DNA of 64,000 nt from Leptodactylus fallax. Lineage: Eukaryota; Chordata; Amphibia; Anura; Leptodactylidae. The translations under genes and the position numbers were made by a program. The notes beneath the pieces were generated by a model that saw only the letters and a list, made by a program, of their open reading frames with translations, made no database searches and was not told the DNA's origin. The stretch covers positions 5,237,501-5,301,500 of the forward strand of contig CAMRHE010000077.1 in the NCBI GenBank assembly GCA_947044405.1, read 5' to 3'. This document shows, in pieces, positions 35,749 to 45,313 of this stretch; the first letter of the stretch is position 1, and each line of letters begins with the position of its first letter.

Positions 35749-35964
35749 AAGGGGCCGAATAATATTGCACGCCCCACTTTTCAGTTTTTTATTTTTTACA
35801 AAAGTTTAAAATAACCAATAAATTTCATTCCACTTCACAATTGTGTCCCACTTGTTGTTGATTCTTCACCAAAAAATTAAAATTTTATATCTTTATGTTT
35901 GAAGCCTGAAATGTGGCAAAAGGTTGAAAAGTTCAAGGGGGCTGAATACTTTCGCAAGGCACTG
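35749..35964 (-). repeat. Right 216-bp terminal inverted repeat
   Basis: Inverted copy of 34334-34549. The two differences I see are C for T in AGC[C/T]CCCTTG and G for A in GTGG[G/A]GCGTG, read from the outer end. Confidence 0.95.
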
Positions 35965-36076
35965 TATATGCGCTAGAAGAGAACAGAGTCTCTTAGTAAT
36001 TCAGGCGAGTCATGCACCTATCGGGAAATCAGTTAAGACTGGCGTAAGAATCGCCTGTCTTAATAAATTCCCCTCC

Positions 36077-36345
36077 GATCTGCAGAATGGCTGAAGTGAC
36101 CAGCTATTAAGACTGAATCATTACACATTTCTGAAATACTTCAAGGTGTAACATCACATCCTTTACCCCATCTGTTTGTGTGCCCTGATGAGTCTTAATA
36201 TTTGCAGTGACAAGACTGGGTTGACCAACCCATACAACTCCTCCAACCTCCCTACTCCACCTCTTCTCTCCTTCTCCTTATATCTTTTCTGCAAGTTGTT
36301 AACAGTGTTTGCTTGTACCTAGAAGATTACTATATTCTTGCATAA
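36077..36345. other. No gene seen
   Basis: Short non-coding spacer between the split MITE and the DIRS-like element. Confidence 0.5.
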
Positions 36346-36509
36346 TCGTTGATTATGATGTTAATCTGTTTTCCCTTAGTCCTAACAGCAGCACATATGG
36401 GGTATTCCTGCCCCTGTGTGCTGGTAGGATAGGCGGAACTTTTAATTAACAAAAAATATGCATGACTACGCTACCCTATAAGAGGGCAAAGAGACCTCCC
36501 CTCTTGTGT
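36346..36509 (-). repeat. DIRS terminal repeat, low-coordinate copy
   Basis: It matches the inverted 41089-41224 copy from TTTTCCCTTAGTCCTA to CTCTTGTGT with a few differences. It carries an extra 23-24 bases at its outer end (36346-36368, starting TCGTTGATTATGATG) that the other copy lacks. Unequal ends are usual in DIRS elements. Confidence 0.9.
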
Positions 36510-36551
36510 AAGTTATAAAGTAAAAATTTCTAAGTTTAGGGAGGGAAGCTT

Positions 36552-36633
36552 GTGCTGCTGTTAGGACTAAGGGAAAACAGATTAACATCATAATCAACGA
36601 TTCCCTTACGTCCTACAGCAGCACAATATGGGG
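36552..36633 (-). other. DIRS internal complementary region (82 bp)
   Basis: Positions 36552-36600 are the exact complement of the outer 49 bases of the left terminal repeat (36346-36394). Positions 36601-36633 are the complement of the outer 32 bases of the right repeat (41193-41224) with one extra base. Side by side they form the complement of the circle junction, which is the expected template for joining the two ends. Confidence 0.92.
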
Positions 36634-36680
36634 ATATAGAAAGTAATTCCCTTAGGGAGGGTTTCCCTGCTCTACAACAC

Positions 36681-37900
36681 CTAGGATTGACTTCCAAAGG
36701 CAGTCGCCACAGAACTCCGAACATCTAGTCGATAATGTTTTACAAAGATTAGGCGAGACGACCAAGAAGCAGCTGCACAGATCTGATCCAGCGGTAAGGC
36801 CCGGTTCTCAGCCCAAGATGTTGATACAGCTCTGGTTGAATGGGCTGTACAAAATTCGGTTGGAGCTAACCCCTGAGCAAAAAAAGAGACTTTGATTGCC
36901 TCCTTGATCCACCTAGCAAAAAAAGAGACTTTGATTGCCTCCTTGATCCACCTAGACAAGGTAGGCTTGGAAGCCCTGAGACCTTGGTCTCTACCATACA
37001 TACAAAGAGATTCTCGGCTCTCCTAAAGGAACGTATACATAAGAGACATCTGGAGACATCTTACAAGACATCTAGTGTGTGAAGTTTTTTTCTCCTCTTC
37101 AGAGGAAGGGGCTGGAAAAAACATGGGTAAAGAGACTAATTGGTTAATATTGGCGTGGGAAGGCACCTTAGGGTTAAACCCAGGAAGAAACCTAAGTTGG
37201 ACCTATCTGCAAAAAATTATATACAAGGTTCCTTGGAAGAAAAAGCCTGGGGCTTACTTACCCTTTTGGCTGAAATGAAATAGAAAGGTGGTTTTAAAGG
37301 CAAGAAATTTAAGATCTACATCCTCCAAAGGCTTAAAAGGAGGACCACAAAGACCTGAAAGAACAGTAGAGAGATCCCACTGGGGAACCAGAGCTGAGAC
37401 CACTGGTCTAAGTCTGGTAGCGCCCTTAAGGAACCCAACAATAAGGGAATCCTGGGACAATCGTCTGCCTAAACAGGCGGATAAGGCTGAAACCTGTACC
37501 CTCGGTGTAGCAAGAGAAAGGCCTGAATCCAAGCCACTTTGAAGAAAATCCAAAATTTCTGCCGTAGTAGGGATTGAACTATCAGCTCCTCTTCTGGAGA
37601 ACCACTGCTTGAAGATGTTACCTATCCTATGGTAGCTTTTCTTGGTAGACTCTGCTCTGACACAGGAAAGAGTCTTTAAGACGGCTTCTGACAATCCACT
37701 AAATCTCCGTAGGGACTGGTCAACCTCCAGGCTGTCAGGTTGAATCTCCTCAGATCCTGGTGCTTCTGAGTTTCTTGGTAAACCAGGTTCTGGGTGGGGG
37801 GAAGCCTCCAATATGTCCCTCGACTCATGTACATGAGCTGGGCAAAGCAAGTCCTTTTTGGCCAGAATGGAATGATGGCTATCACAGAGACTTGGTCCTG
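36681..37900 (-). pseudogene. DIRS tyrosine recombinase, broken
   Basis: This would integrate the circular DNA form by strand exchange at a catalytic tyrosine. The N-terminal part of the domain reads in an open frame that ends at 37254 (SLRRFSGLSEAVLKTL, then KKSYHRIGNIFKQWF). The segment with the first catalytic arginine (SAKRVS near 37248) lies in another frame, followed by further indels and stops until 37001. The C-terminal part (37001-36681) keeps the catalytic AHSTR box and the tyrosine in KHYRLD. A 39-bp tandem duplication (36879-36956) repeats RWIKEAIKVSFFA in frame. The open frame extends upstream to 38468, overlapping RNase H in a different frame, as DIRS genes commonly do. Non-functional as it stands. 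Confidence 0.88.
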
Positions 37901-38491
37901 TCTGACTTTCATCAATAACTTTGGTATCATGGAAAATGGAGGGAAGATGTATGCCAGCCTGAACCTCCAAGGGATGGACAGGGCATCCACTGCCAAGGGA
38001 TAGCCCTCCTGATACAGTGAGCAGAACATCTCTACCTTGGCGTTGCGTCTGGTCACCATGAGGTCTACTTCTGGGAGACCCCACTTCAGGGTAATCTGAT
38101 GGAATACATCTGGATTGAGAGACCATTCTCCTGATACGACATGACCCCGACTCAACTGATCCGCTACTATGTTCAGGGAACCTTTGATGTGAACTGCGGA
38201 TAAGTGGATCAGATTTTTTTCTGCCCAGGTAAAAATCAGATCTGACTCTCTGAGGAGAGATAACGATCTGGTGCCTCCCTGTCTGTTCAGGTACATTATG
38301 GTCATCATGCTGTCTGACCGAACCTTGATTGGTCTCCCTCTGATGAGAGGAGAAAAATGAAGTGGTGCCAGGTACACGGCTTTGAGCTCCTTCCAATTGG
38401 AAGATGTCTTTTCTTCTAGACTGCTCCAGACTCCTTGTATGGTCTTCTCGTACAGATGGGCTCCCCATCCCGAGAAGGATGCATCAGTCAA
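37676..38491 (-). pseudogene. DIRS RNase H and methyltransferase-like region
   Basis: This is a 271-codon open frame, the downstream part of the DIRS pol region. RNase H would degrade the RNA strand during reverse transcription. All four expected acidic residues are visible: TDAS (Asp 3), NWKELKAVY (Glu 35), VRSDSMMTIMYLNRQGG (Asp 60) and NIVADQLSR (Asp 111). From about residue 118 onward the sequence (WSLNPDVFHQI, then VDLMVTRRNAK, AYIFPPF and IIPFWPKRTCF) matches the region downstream of RNase H in DIRS elements that has been related to phage adenine methyltransferases. Although this piece is open, the upstream polymerase is cut off by stops and frameshifts, including a stop just upstream near 38540, so no complete protein results. 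Confidence 0.87.
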
Positions 38492-39287
38492 CAGGGTCTA
38501 ACGAGGTTGGACCGTGGACATTCCGTCTTTCAGGTGTATTCACCATCTGAGGGAAAGACGGGTACTGGGAAAAAGTTTGATCTTCTTGTCGAGAGCGAGA
38601 GGAGTACGGCTCCAGGCATTTAGTATTTTCATCTGGAGATGACGCAAATGCCATAAAGCCCAAGGGACTGCGATGGCTGAGGATAACATCAGGCCTAGGA
38701 CTCTCATGGATGTTCTGATACCAGGTGTGTTCTGAAGAGAAACCGGACCGCTCTGATTAATCTTTCCTTCCATGCCGATGTTACGGAAACCTCCATGCAG
38801 TCTGAGTCCAGGAGATACCCGAGGAACCCAAGCTTTGGAGAAGGGAAACGGCTATCAGTAACTGCTGGAGTAGAACAGACTCTGACTGGGCTTTTATTAG
38901 CCAGTCGTCCAGGTATGGCACTACAAAAAGGCCCTGAAGCCTGAGAGAGGCGGCTATAGGAGCTACAACTTTGGTGAAGGTATGAGGAGCTGAAGTGATG
39001 CCAAAGGGCAGGGCTGCGAACTGAAGATGCTTCCTGTGGCCGGAAACTGAAACGGCGATTCTGAGAAACCTTCTGTGCAGAGGATATATTGGGACATGCA
39101 GATAGGCATCCTTTAGATCTAAGGTGACGAAAGGATGTAACAGATTTTACGGTCTCCATATGAAAATGTTTTTTCTTTATGAAGAGATTCAGATATCTTA
39201 AGGTCTATAATCATTCTCCAACTGCCTGATGGTTTTGGCACCAGAAAAACTGGGGAGTAGTGGCTGAAGAAACTCTAGCGCATAACC
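38492..39287 (-). pseudogene. DIRS reverse transcriptase, broken
   Basis: Conserved polymerase motifs are visible but lie in shifting frames: TLDLKDAYLHVPI (motif A, near 39130-39090), LPFGITSAPHTF (motif B, near 39005) and PYLDDWLI (the YLDD active site at 38904-38915). An in-frame stop follows the VLQVVQ motif at about 39286. Frameshifts occur between there and 39160, at about 39132 and at about 38860, and a stop lies near 38540. It once made DNA from the element RNA. The same DNA read in another frame gives a meaningless 151-codon frame (38704-39159). Confidence 0.88.
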
Positions 39288-40265
39288 TCACTGAACAACC
39301 TGCAAGACCCAAGGGTCTTGAATTTTTTCCTGCCAGACAGTGTAAAAATGAGAAAGCCGACCTCCGACAGGAGTCTCGGCCAAAGGAAGAAGGCAGCCAA
39401 TGTCAAAGCTAGGCTTCTTTTTGTTCTCATCGTTGGGGAACCTTCGTCCAGAACCCCTAGGCTGACATCTAGGACATCTCTGGAACTGAGGTCTGGGTTG
39501 AGGCTGATAACCTCTACCCCGGTCGGAAGGTCTTGACCTGCCTCTAAAGCCCTGAGGCAGAGTCTTACCCTTTTTATTGGCAAGGTCTTCCATAATTTCA
39601 TCCAGGCCTCTGCCAAAAAGCTTACTCGGCTCAAAGGGTAGAGAACAAAGGTTGAACTTGGAGGCATTATCACCTCTCCAGGGTTTTAACCATAGCGGCC
39701 TTTTAAAGGGCCGCCAGCCTTAAATGATGTTGGGAGGCTTCGGCTAAATAATCTGCCGACAAGAAAACCGAACTCAAAAAAGCTAGGAGATCGTCTCTGG
39801 AGACTCCAGAGTCGATGTCTCTTGCAAGCTGGGCTAAGTCAGCATGTAATTTGCTTGAGACTTCATTAGAGGCAATAGTCACGGAAGTCTGACCGGAGGC
39901 CAGAGAATAAACCTTCATTAGGGTATTCTCTATGCGTCTATCCATGGGGTCCTGGAGGTTAGAACCATCATCCACCGGGACCACCGTATGACGGGACCAC
40001 TTGGCCACTGCCATGTCCATTTTAGGTGGGAGGCCCCACCAATACCGCTGAGCCTCCGCAATAGGGAACAAGGTCCTAAATCTTCTGGAATATATGAGAG
40101 CTGTTTCCATTCCGCAAGCGACTCGTCCACTTGGAAGGCCCTAGAGGTGGAACATGAGGCTTCCCTGTCAACATCACAGTCCCTTGACCAGATGGACTTC
40201 AGCAGCCTACTTATCTTCTCAAGAGGAAAGAGAGGTATGCTGGAATCTACCAAGGTATCATCAGA
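39288..40265 (-). pseudogene. DIRS gag-like region, broken
   Basis: Segments typical of DIRS gag-like proteins lie in at least two frames: METALIYSRRFRTLFPIAEA followed by DDGSNLQDPMDRRIENTL (40110-39703), then the arginine-rich FRGRSRPSDRGRG and PVGGRLSHFYTVWQEKI (39593-39288). The protein would package element RNA. A frameshift lies between about 40120 and 40110 and another between the two segments near 39703. The role is inferred from position and resemblance. Confidence 0.75.
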
Positions 40266-40345
40266 TTAAAGCATTTCATCAATCACCTAGAAATCTTCAA
40301 TAGCTTCAGTGTGTCACAATGCATACAAACCAGACCCCTTTTCAC

Positions 40346-40440
40346 TTTTTTTTTTTTTTTTCAAACTCCTTGCAGGATTTGAACTCAGGACTCTAGCACT
40401 GCAAGGCTGCAGTGCTAACCACTGAACCACTGTGCTGCCC
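40346..40440 (-). mobile_element. SINE head with poly(A) tail, inside the DIRS element
   Basis: On the minus strand this is about 79 bases of the tRNA-like SINE head: GGGCAGCACAGTGGTTCAG, an A-box-like TGGTTCAGTGG and a B-box-like GAGTTCAAATCC. It is followed directly by 16 A (T-run 40346-40361). The body seen in other copies is missing, so this is a short tailed version inserted upstream of gag. Confidence 0.75.
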
Positions 40441-41088
40441 AGAGCTGCAGCAGCAAGAACAATAAGTACTGAGGCCTTCCTCGCTAAGAGAGAAGCTATC
40501 TCCTGCATTGAGATGAAGGCTTCTATAGGCGGGGAGGAGGAATGAGCAAGTAGTGCACATAAAAAACCCTCCCCCCCCCCCGCAAATTTTGCAAACCTTA
40601 ATTCCTTGTACACGGAATTAAGCTAAAAATATACAGACCGATGCCAGAAAGAGGCTCAGCAAATATAAAGTCCGTCCGAGAATTCAGTCCCCGGAAAACA
40701 AACAAGGGTTCCGGAGGAACAAAGTGACCGATGTCACTTCTGGCGGCCACAGAGCTTGTAAGGTAAGTGAAACGGTAATGCCCCACATCAAGGCCGCACA
40801 AGTGGCCTGCACTACAGGTCTTTGAACATGCAGCATGCAACTACCGCTGCATGTACTACTGAAATAAACCTTTTCAGAGCGAAGGTTGAAAGCTTGGCTA
40901 GGCACAAAAAAAACTGCCTAAATAAAACCCCCCATCTTTTCCACAGAAGCATCCAGTGGAAGAAAGAAGAGAAGAGAGGTGTAAAGATAACTCCCCAAAG
41001 GAAGTTAACAAACTTTAGGGGAAAAAACAAAATATGGGAGGACAAAAGACCTCCCTCCACCTGTCCCACCACACAGGACAGAAAAAAA

Positions 41089-41224
41089 CACAAGGGGGGA
41101 GGTCTCTGCCCTCTTATAGGGTAATGTAGTCATGCATATTTTATGTTAATTAAAAGTTCCGCCTGTCCTACCAGCACACAGGGGCAGGAATACCCCATAT
41201 TGTGCTGCTGTAGGACTAAGGGAA
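41089..41224 (-). repeat. DIRS terminal repeat, high-coordinate copy
   Basis: Inverted partner of 36346-36509, ending GTGCTGCTGTAGGACTAAGG. It lacks the 23-24 base extension. As the upstream end of the element it should contain the promoter, which I cannot delimit. Confidence 0.9.
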
Positions 41225-41283
41225 AAGGGAATATTACCTTGCTGCTTTATCCATTTAGACATAGGGGATTGGTGGGGAAGGTA

Positions 41284-41497
41284 GGCGCTGGAGTCCTGGG
41301 TTCAAATCAAGCCAAGGACAACATCTGCAAGGAGTTTGTATATTCTCCCTGTGTTTGCGTGGGTTTCCTCCCACACTCTAAAGACATACTGATAGGGAAT
41401 GTAGACTGTGAGCCCTATATGGGACAGTGATTGACAATGTCTGTACTGCGTTGTGGAATATGATGGTGCTATATAAGTAAGCAAAATAAATAAATGT
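41284..41497 (+). mobile_element. tRNA-derived SINE, 5' truncated
   Basis: It begins within the tRNA-like head just before the B box (GGGTTCAAATCA) and continues through CTGCAAGGAGTTTGTATATT to an A-rich tail (GCAAAATAAATAAATG). The body matches 57724-57978. Confidence 0.8.
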
Positions 41498-42131
41498 TAT
41501 GAGCAATCTTATTTATGCACCCAGCCTTGCAATAGATGGCAATCCAGACCTAGTATTTTTTAAGAAAAGGCTAAAGCTGTGCAGAGAAAATGTAGAGAAG
41601 GTATTATAAGGCTTTACAGGCCTGCAGATAGAAAAATGTTATCTGTATAAGGGATAGATCATGATCGCAGAAAGTTATAGGAAGGAGTTGTGGATTATTT
41701 TAGCAACAAATGAAAAATGTTGTATACAGCCACAGAACACTTGGCAACACGCCTCAGAAACATTCATGTGATGTCTCAATGGGGAAAAGAATTTATTTCT
41801 CAAACTTGCCAAGTTGCCTGGTTCTCGGGGACTCTTGTTTTTGTATCTCATTTTTCCTGTTATTATATTCCCACCTGTAATATTGCATTGCCTAAAGATG
41901 TCACTTTCTATATTTATAAATGACCACTAGATATTATAGATCATATAGTAGATGGGTGAGTTGTACAATCTCAGCATGTCATGTATTTTCTTAGCAAAAG
42001 ATAGATCTTTGAAGCCACCAATGCAATAGGATATACAGACACCAAAAACATGCAGATTATCCTGGATAATCAAAAAGTTGTACATATTAGTATTTTTGAT
42101 GTTGTAACTGGAAGAATAATCCTCAAGATCA
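41498..42131. other. No gene seen
   Basis: Non-coding sequence, AT-rich, no recognised repeat. Confidence 0.4.
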
Positions 42132-42326
42132 TAATGCACGTGAAATATGGTGGTGCAAAACTGGCAATACACTTGAGATAACCGGGAAAACCTCTCCCCC
42201 AAACCTACCATAGACATGCACAGGTTTGGGATAGCTGAATATGCAAGATTATTTCAATGGGGAGAACAGGAAGTAAGAATTGGCAAATTGAAATCCCCAT
42301 ATCTGCTGTTGGGAGATCAGAGGCTT
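42132..42326 (+). repeat. Left arm of a 1-kb inverted repeat
   Basis: About 195 bases matched in inverted orientation by 42904-43086, roughly 88-90 percent identical by eye. Shared blocks include CCATATCTGCTGTTGGGAGA here and its complement near 42915, and AAACCTACCATAGACA with its complement near 43010. About 577 bases separate the arms. It is either one element with long terminal repeats or two opposed copies of an unknown repeat. Confidence 0.8.
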
Positions 42327-42903
42327 CCACACACTGCAAGTTCAGCTGACTTTTGTTGCCATGTTGAATCTCTTGAAAAGTCTGATGGCCCATTGTGGCA
42401 TGTACATAGTCAGTCCTCAAGAGTACAATATTTGTAGTAGTCTTTAGTATGCCTCTTACTGTATTTCTTGGCAGTTTGCTCAATCTCCTCTACGGGTCAA
42501 TGAATGATCAGTATTTTGTTCAGTATTTTGTTAGAACTTGCTATTCAGAAAAGTATCAGCTCTATATCTTGCTTGTATTATTGTCAAGTGTTTCACATAC
42601 TGAAGGAAATCCTGTATCCGGAATCTGAGACTTCCTTTTGTTGTTTGTTAGATAAGTAGATTTAAAGGAGCAAGAAATGCACTACATATTTAGATATTCA
42701 AATAGGATCCCTTCAATTCAATGAGTAGTTATCTTGGAATCATATACAAATATGTTACATCACTTTGGAGAGTTGGAGGGATTAATCACAGCCTCATGAA
42801 CTTCTTAAACAGATTTTCTGGGCCAAAAATATAGATTTATATAAGGTTTTTCAGGCTTCCGAATTGATGACCCATCCTTAGAATAGATCATGTCTGAAGA
42901 TCA
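42327..42903. other. Spacer between the inverted arms, no gene
   Basis: No transposase or other coding sequence is visible between the arms. Confidence 0.5.
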
Positions 42904-43086
42904 CCCTCTGATCTCCCAACAGCAGATATGGGGATATCAACTTGACAATTCTTACTTCCTGCTCCCCCATTAAAATAATCTTGCACATTCAGCTATCCTA
43001 AACCTGTGCGTGTCTATGGTAGGTTTGGGAGAGATTATCCCGGTTATCTCTAGTGTATGTCCAGTTTCGCACCACCATATTTCACT
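42904..43086 (-). repeat. Right arm of the 1-kb inverted repeat
   Basis: Inverted partner of 42132-42326, with several small indels. The two similar reading frames starting MSMVGLGE in the two arms are a by-product of the duplication. Confidence 0.8.
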
Positions 43087-43364
43087 ATGCAGTTTGGTTA
43101 CACAACCAAAAATACTAATTCCCTGCCAATTATCTCTTTGCAGAGACCGCAGCATTCGGGTGAGCACTGCAGCATCTTCACAAAAACCCAAGCACAGTGC
43201 TGTACATTTGTTTAGACCCTGTGCTTGGTAGCACAGCTCATCCCCATTCACTTAAATGGGACTGAACCACGTACATTCCATGTAACTGATGAATGTGACG
43301 TTGCATGGCCTGTGAAGCGGAAATGATGCTCAGGGAGCACCACTGTTGTTTGATACTATTGATA

Positions 43365-43592
43365 TTCGGGTCGCTAGACATAGGCAAAAGTATCAAATAA
43401 AATGAATACAATACGCACCTTATTCAATCCCCATCATTCTGGTGCACCATACAAACCATGTGACTGCTGCAGGCGATCACTGGCGTAAGTGTTATGTGCT
43501 ATAAATGCAAGAGTCACCACCCTCTATAGACCCCAGTATATAATAGGTGAAGGTCCAGGGAAGGATCCCAACCAGTTTGCTGATCTCTAGTC
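43365..43592. mobile_element. MITE fragment related to 29774
   Basis: It shares the GACCCCAGT and GTGAAGGTCCAGGGAAGG core with 29774-30000 and ends TTTGCTGATCTCTAGTC, an inverted version of the GATGGGCGAA-type end. Non-coding. Confidence 0.45.
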
Positions 43593-44090
43593 ATGATACA
43601 AATTCTTCATTTAGTCCGTAAGATCCATTTTAAGATGAACTTTCCATAGTTTTTGGATTTTCACATATAGAATTACATCTGCAGGGAATCATCCAGTGTG
43701 ATGATTTAGGTATAGCTATCCTCCATTGATTTTAATATACTTCAGAAAGAGGATCAGTGCTCTCATAATGGCCACTGTCCATTCCTACACCATGGGGTAA
43801 GCAAAGAAAGGTTAGTCATGAACCAAAATTTACATTCCCAAGATACTTGTGGTTAAAAGAGCTGAAAAAAGCAATAGCATGAGGATTTATATGTATTTTA
43901 GAGAAAGAAGGATACAATGTCATTCTTTTTCTGATCTATTGTTTTTCAGCAAAAATGCATTTACTTATGTACACTATAAAAGAAAGAGATCAAAGATGTA
44001 ATGAAGTAAGACATAAACTATATTGAGTACAGCAAAACACACAGTAATGCAAGCAAGTGAATTGGTAATCTACAGTCTATTTTAGTGTGT

Positions 44091-44095
<5 letters not shown>
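43593..44095. other. No gene seen
   Basis: AT-rich non-coding sequence. Confidence 0.4.

Positions 44096-44170
<75 letters not shown>
44096..44170. repeat. (AG)n followed by (GATA)n microsatellite
   Basis: An AG tract (about 44096-44128) passes directly into GATA units (44129-44170). Confidence 0.97.
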
Positions 44171-44171
<1 letters not shown>

Positions 44172-44251
44172 AGAAAAAATTCAAAGCAGCATAGACAAAA
44201 TAAAGTTCGGGTGCAAGTCCAATCAGAGGATGGTAATGCCTCCCACACAAC

Positions 44252-44363
44252 TAATAAAGGAAAAAATGGCAGCACTACTTTAAAAAATAAATAAACCAGT
44301 GAATTTTAATTAAAATTCACTGGTTTATTTTTTAAAGGAGTGCTGCCATTTTTTCCTTTATTA
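44252..44363. repeat. 112-bp foldback
   Basis: TAATAAAGGAAAAAATGGCA at the left is exactly inverted at the right. The arms of about 55 bp meet at GAATTTTAATTAAAATTC. Differences are one substitution (ACTACTTT versus ACTCCTTT) and a 4-base insertion (AATA) in the left arm. It is immediately followed by GATA repeats. Confidence 0.9.
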
Positions 44364-44389
44364 GATAGATAGATAGACAGATAGATAGA
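44363..44389. repeat. (GATA)n microsatellite
   Basis: GATA units with one GACA interruption, abutting the foldback. Confidence 0.9.
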
Positions 44390-45037
44390 AACAAAATAGA
44401 GATTTTTTTTATTGGACACTTTTTTGCCAGTTTTCTGTGACTTGCACCTACTATTGTTTGCCCCTGTACGATGCTGTTAAGGACTTTCGTTGTTTATGGA
44501 CAGATAGACAGATATGAGATATCAGATGAAATCATTTTCGACTATTTTACTGGAAACCAGTCTATAAGGTAACACTATCTGCTGCCCCATCCAGGAGTCA
44601 ATACTCAGATGTTTTGGCCAGGACACAAACAGCTGCCAGGAGTGCTCAGTGTAGAGTTTTCTGAATATGGCTATGGTCACTAGCATTTTTCAATTCAGTC
44701 TTTGACATATAAGAAATCAGTGCACAGAGAACGTTCTTAAAAAGAACCATGAAAAACAGCCCTGAACTATTATCTCTGAGCACACTTCCATCATCGCTCC
44801 ACCTTCACCATAGTAAGCTGGCAAGTGGTCTGACGCTCTGTATTATAGTCCATACCCCAGGCTGCAAAACTTTGACATATAGCACATGTACTTCTACATG
44901 CTTCATACAGAGCATGGGCCATTTGTGGGCTTCCTATGGGGGAGTGAAAGTGAGTTCAGAGATAATATTAATAGAAGTGTGCACTCCCAGCTTACCAAAC
45001 TTTGTATACCATGGATGGGGCATTTTTTTTGAAAATC
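44390..45037. other. No gene seen
   Basis: Non-coding. The 105-codon plus-strand frame starting at 44749 has no family features. Confidence 0.4.
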
Positions 45038-45283
45038 TAAGGCTACGTTCACACTACCGCTATTAATGTTTGCTGTTGTTATCTATCATAAGTGACAGCA
45101 ACGGACATTAACTGTAGCAGAGTAACAGACATATTCTCCTCCATCTTGTCTGTTCCCATTGATTCATATGGATACCCAATGGAGGGGGCTCCTTCTGCAT
45201 CTGTCATTTACTGTCTGTTGCTCTCATCCTGTGACGGATGAGAGCAATGAACATTAAATAACAGTAGTGTGAACCCACCCTAA
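45038..45283. mobile_element. MITE with GTTCACACTA ends (246 bp)
   Basis: The ends TAAGGCTACGTTCACACTA and TAGTGTGAACCCACCCTAA are inverted copies. Paired halves inside include CTGTTGTTATCTATCAT and GACGGATGAGAGCAATG. No coding capacity. Confidence 0.65.
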
Positions 45284-45313
45284 GAGACAAGTGCAAGAAA
45301 CAGTGAAACTTAA

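Larger units (their letters stand above)
34334..35964 (+). mobile_element. Tc1-like DNA transposon, full length and young (1631 bp)
   Basis: TA occurs on both sides (34332-34333 and 35965-35966). The terminal inverted repeats are 216 bp each (34334-34549 and 35749-35964) and differ at only two positions by my reading, about 99 percent identity. One intact transposase gene lies between them on the plus strand, its stop codon only three bases before the right repeat. Near-identical repeats imply a recent insertion or recent loss of activity. It is nested inside an older MITE. Confidence 0.96.
34153..36076. mobile_element. MITE split by the Tc1 element
   Basis: The left part (34153-34331) begins GTGGCCTACATTTACTAAGG and the right part (35967-36076) ends CTTAATAAATTCCCCTCC. 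Together they resemble the GGGCAGATTTAT-type element at 4816-5137. The Tc1 element entered at a TA between GGTGCACC and TGCGCTAG, so the MITE is older. Confidence 0.55.
36346..41224 (-). mobile_element. DIRS-like retrotransposon, complete outline, degraded genes (4879 bp)
   Basis: The layout on the minus strand is: right-hand terminal repeat, gag-like region, reverse transcriptase, RNase H with a methyltransferase-like tail, overlapping tyrosine recombinase, internal complementary region, left-hand terminal repeat. DIRS elements replicate through a circular DNA intermediate joined with the help of the internal complementary region, and they integrate by tyrosine recombinase without target duplication. 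Here the terminal repeats are inverted copies over about 135 bp. The internal 82 bp equals the complement of the joined termini, and 4.9 kb is close to DIRS-1 size. The coding parts contain at least six stops or frameshifts, so the copy is not autonomous. Confidence 0.93.

Noticed and set aside
37209..37250. Splice-like donor GGTAAGTA and acceptor TTTTTTGCAG in the DIRS recombinase region, suggesting a small intron
   Set aside because: The implied intron of about 50 bases is too short for vertebrates, and parts of the recombinase are readable across it in another frame, so frameshift decay explains it better.
38704..39159. 151-codon minus-strand reading frame beginning METVKSVTSF
   Set aside because: After the first residues it is out of frame with the reverse transcriptase motifs, which are visible in a neighbouring frame, so it is not a protein in its own right.
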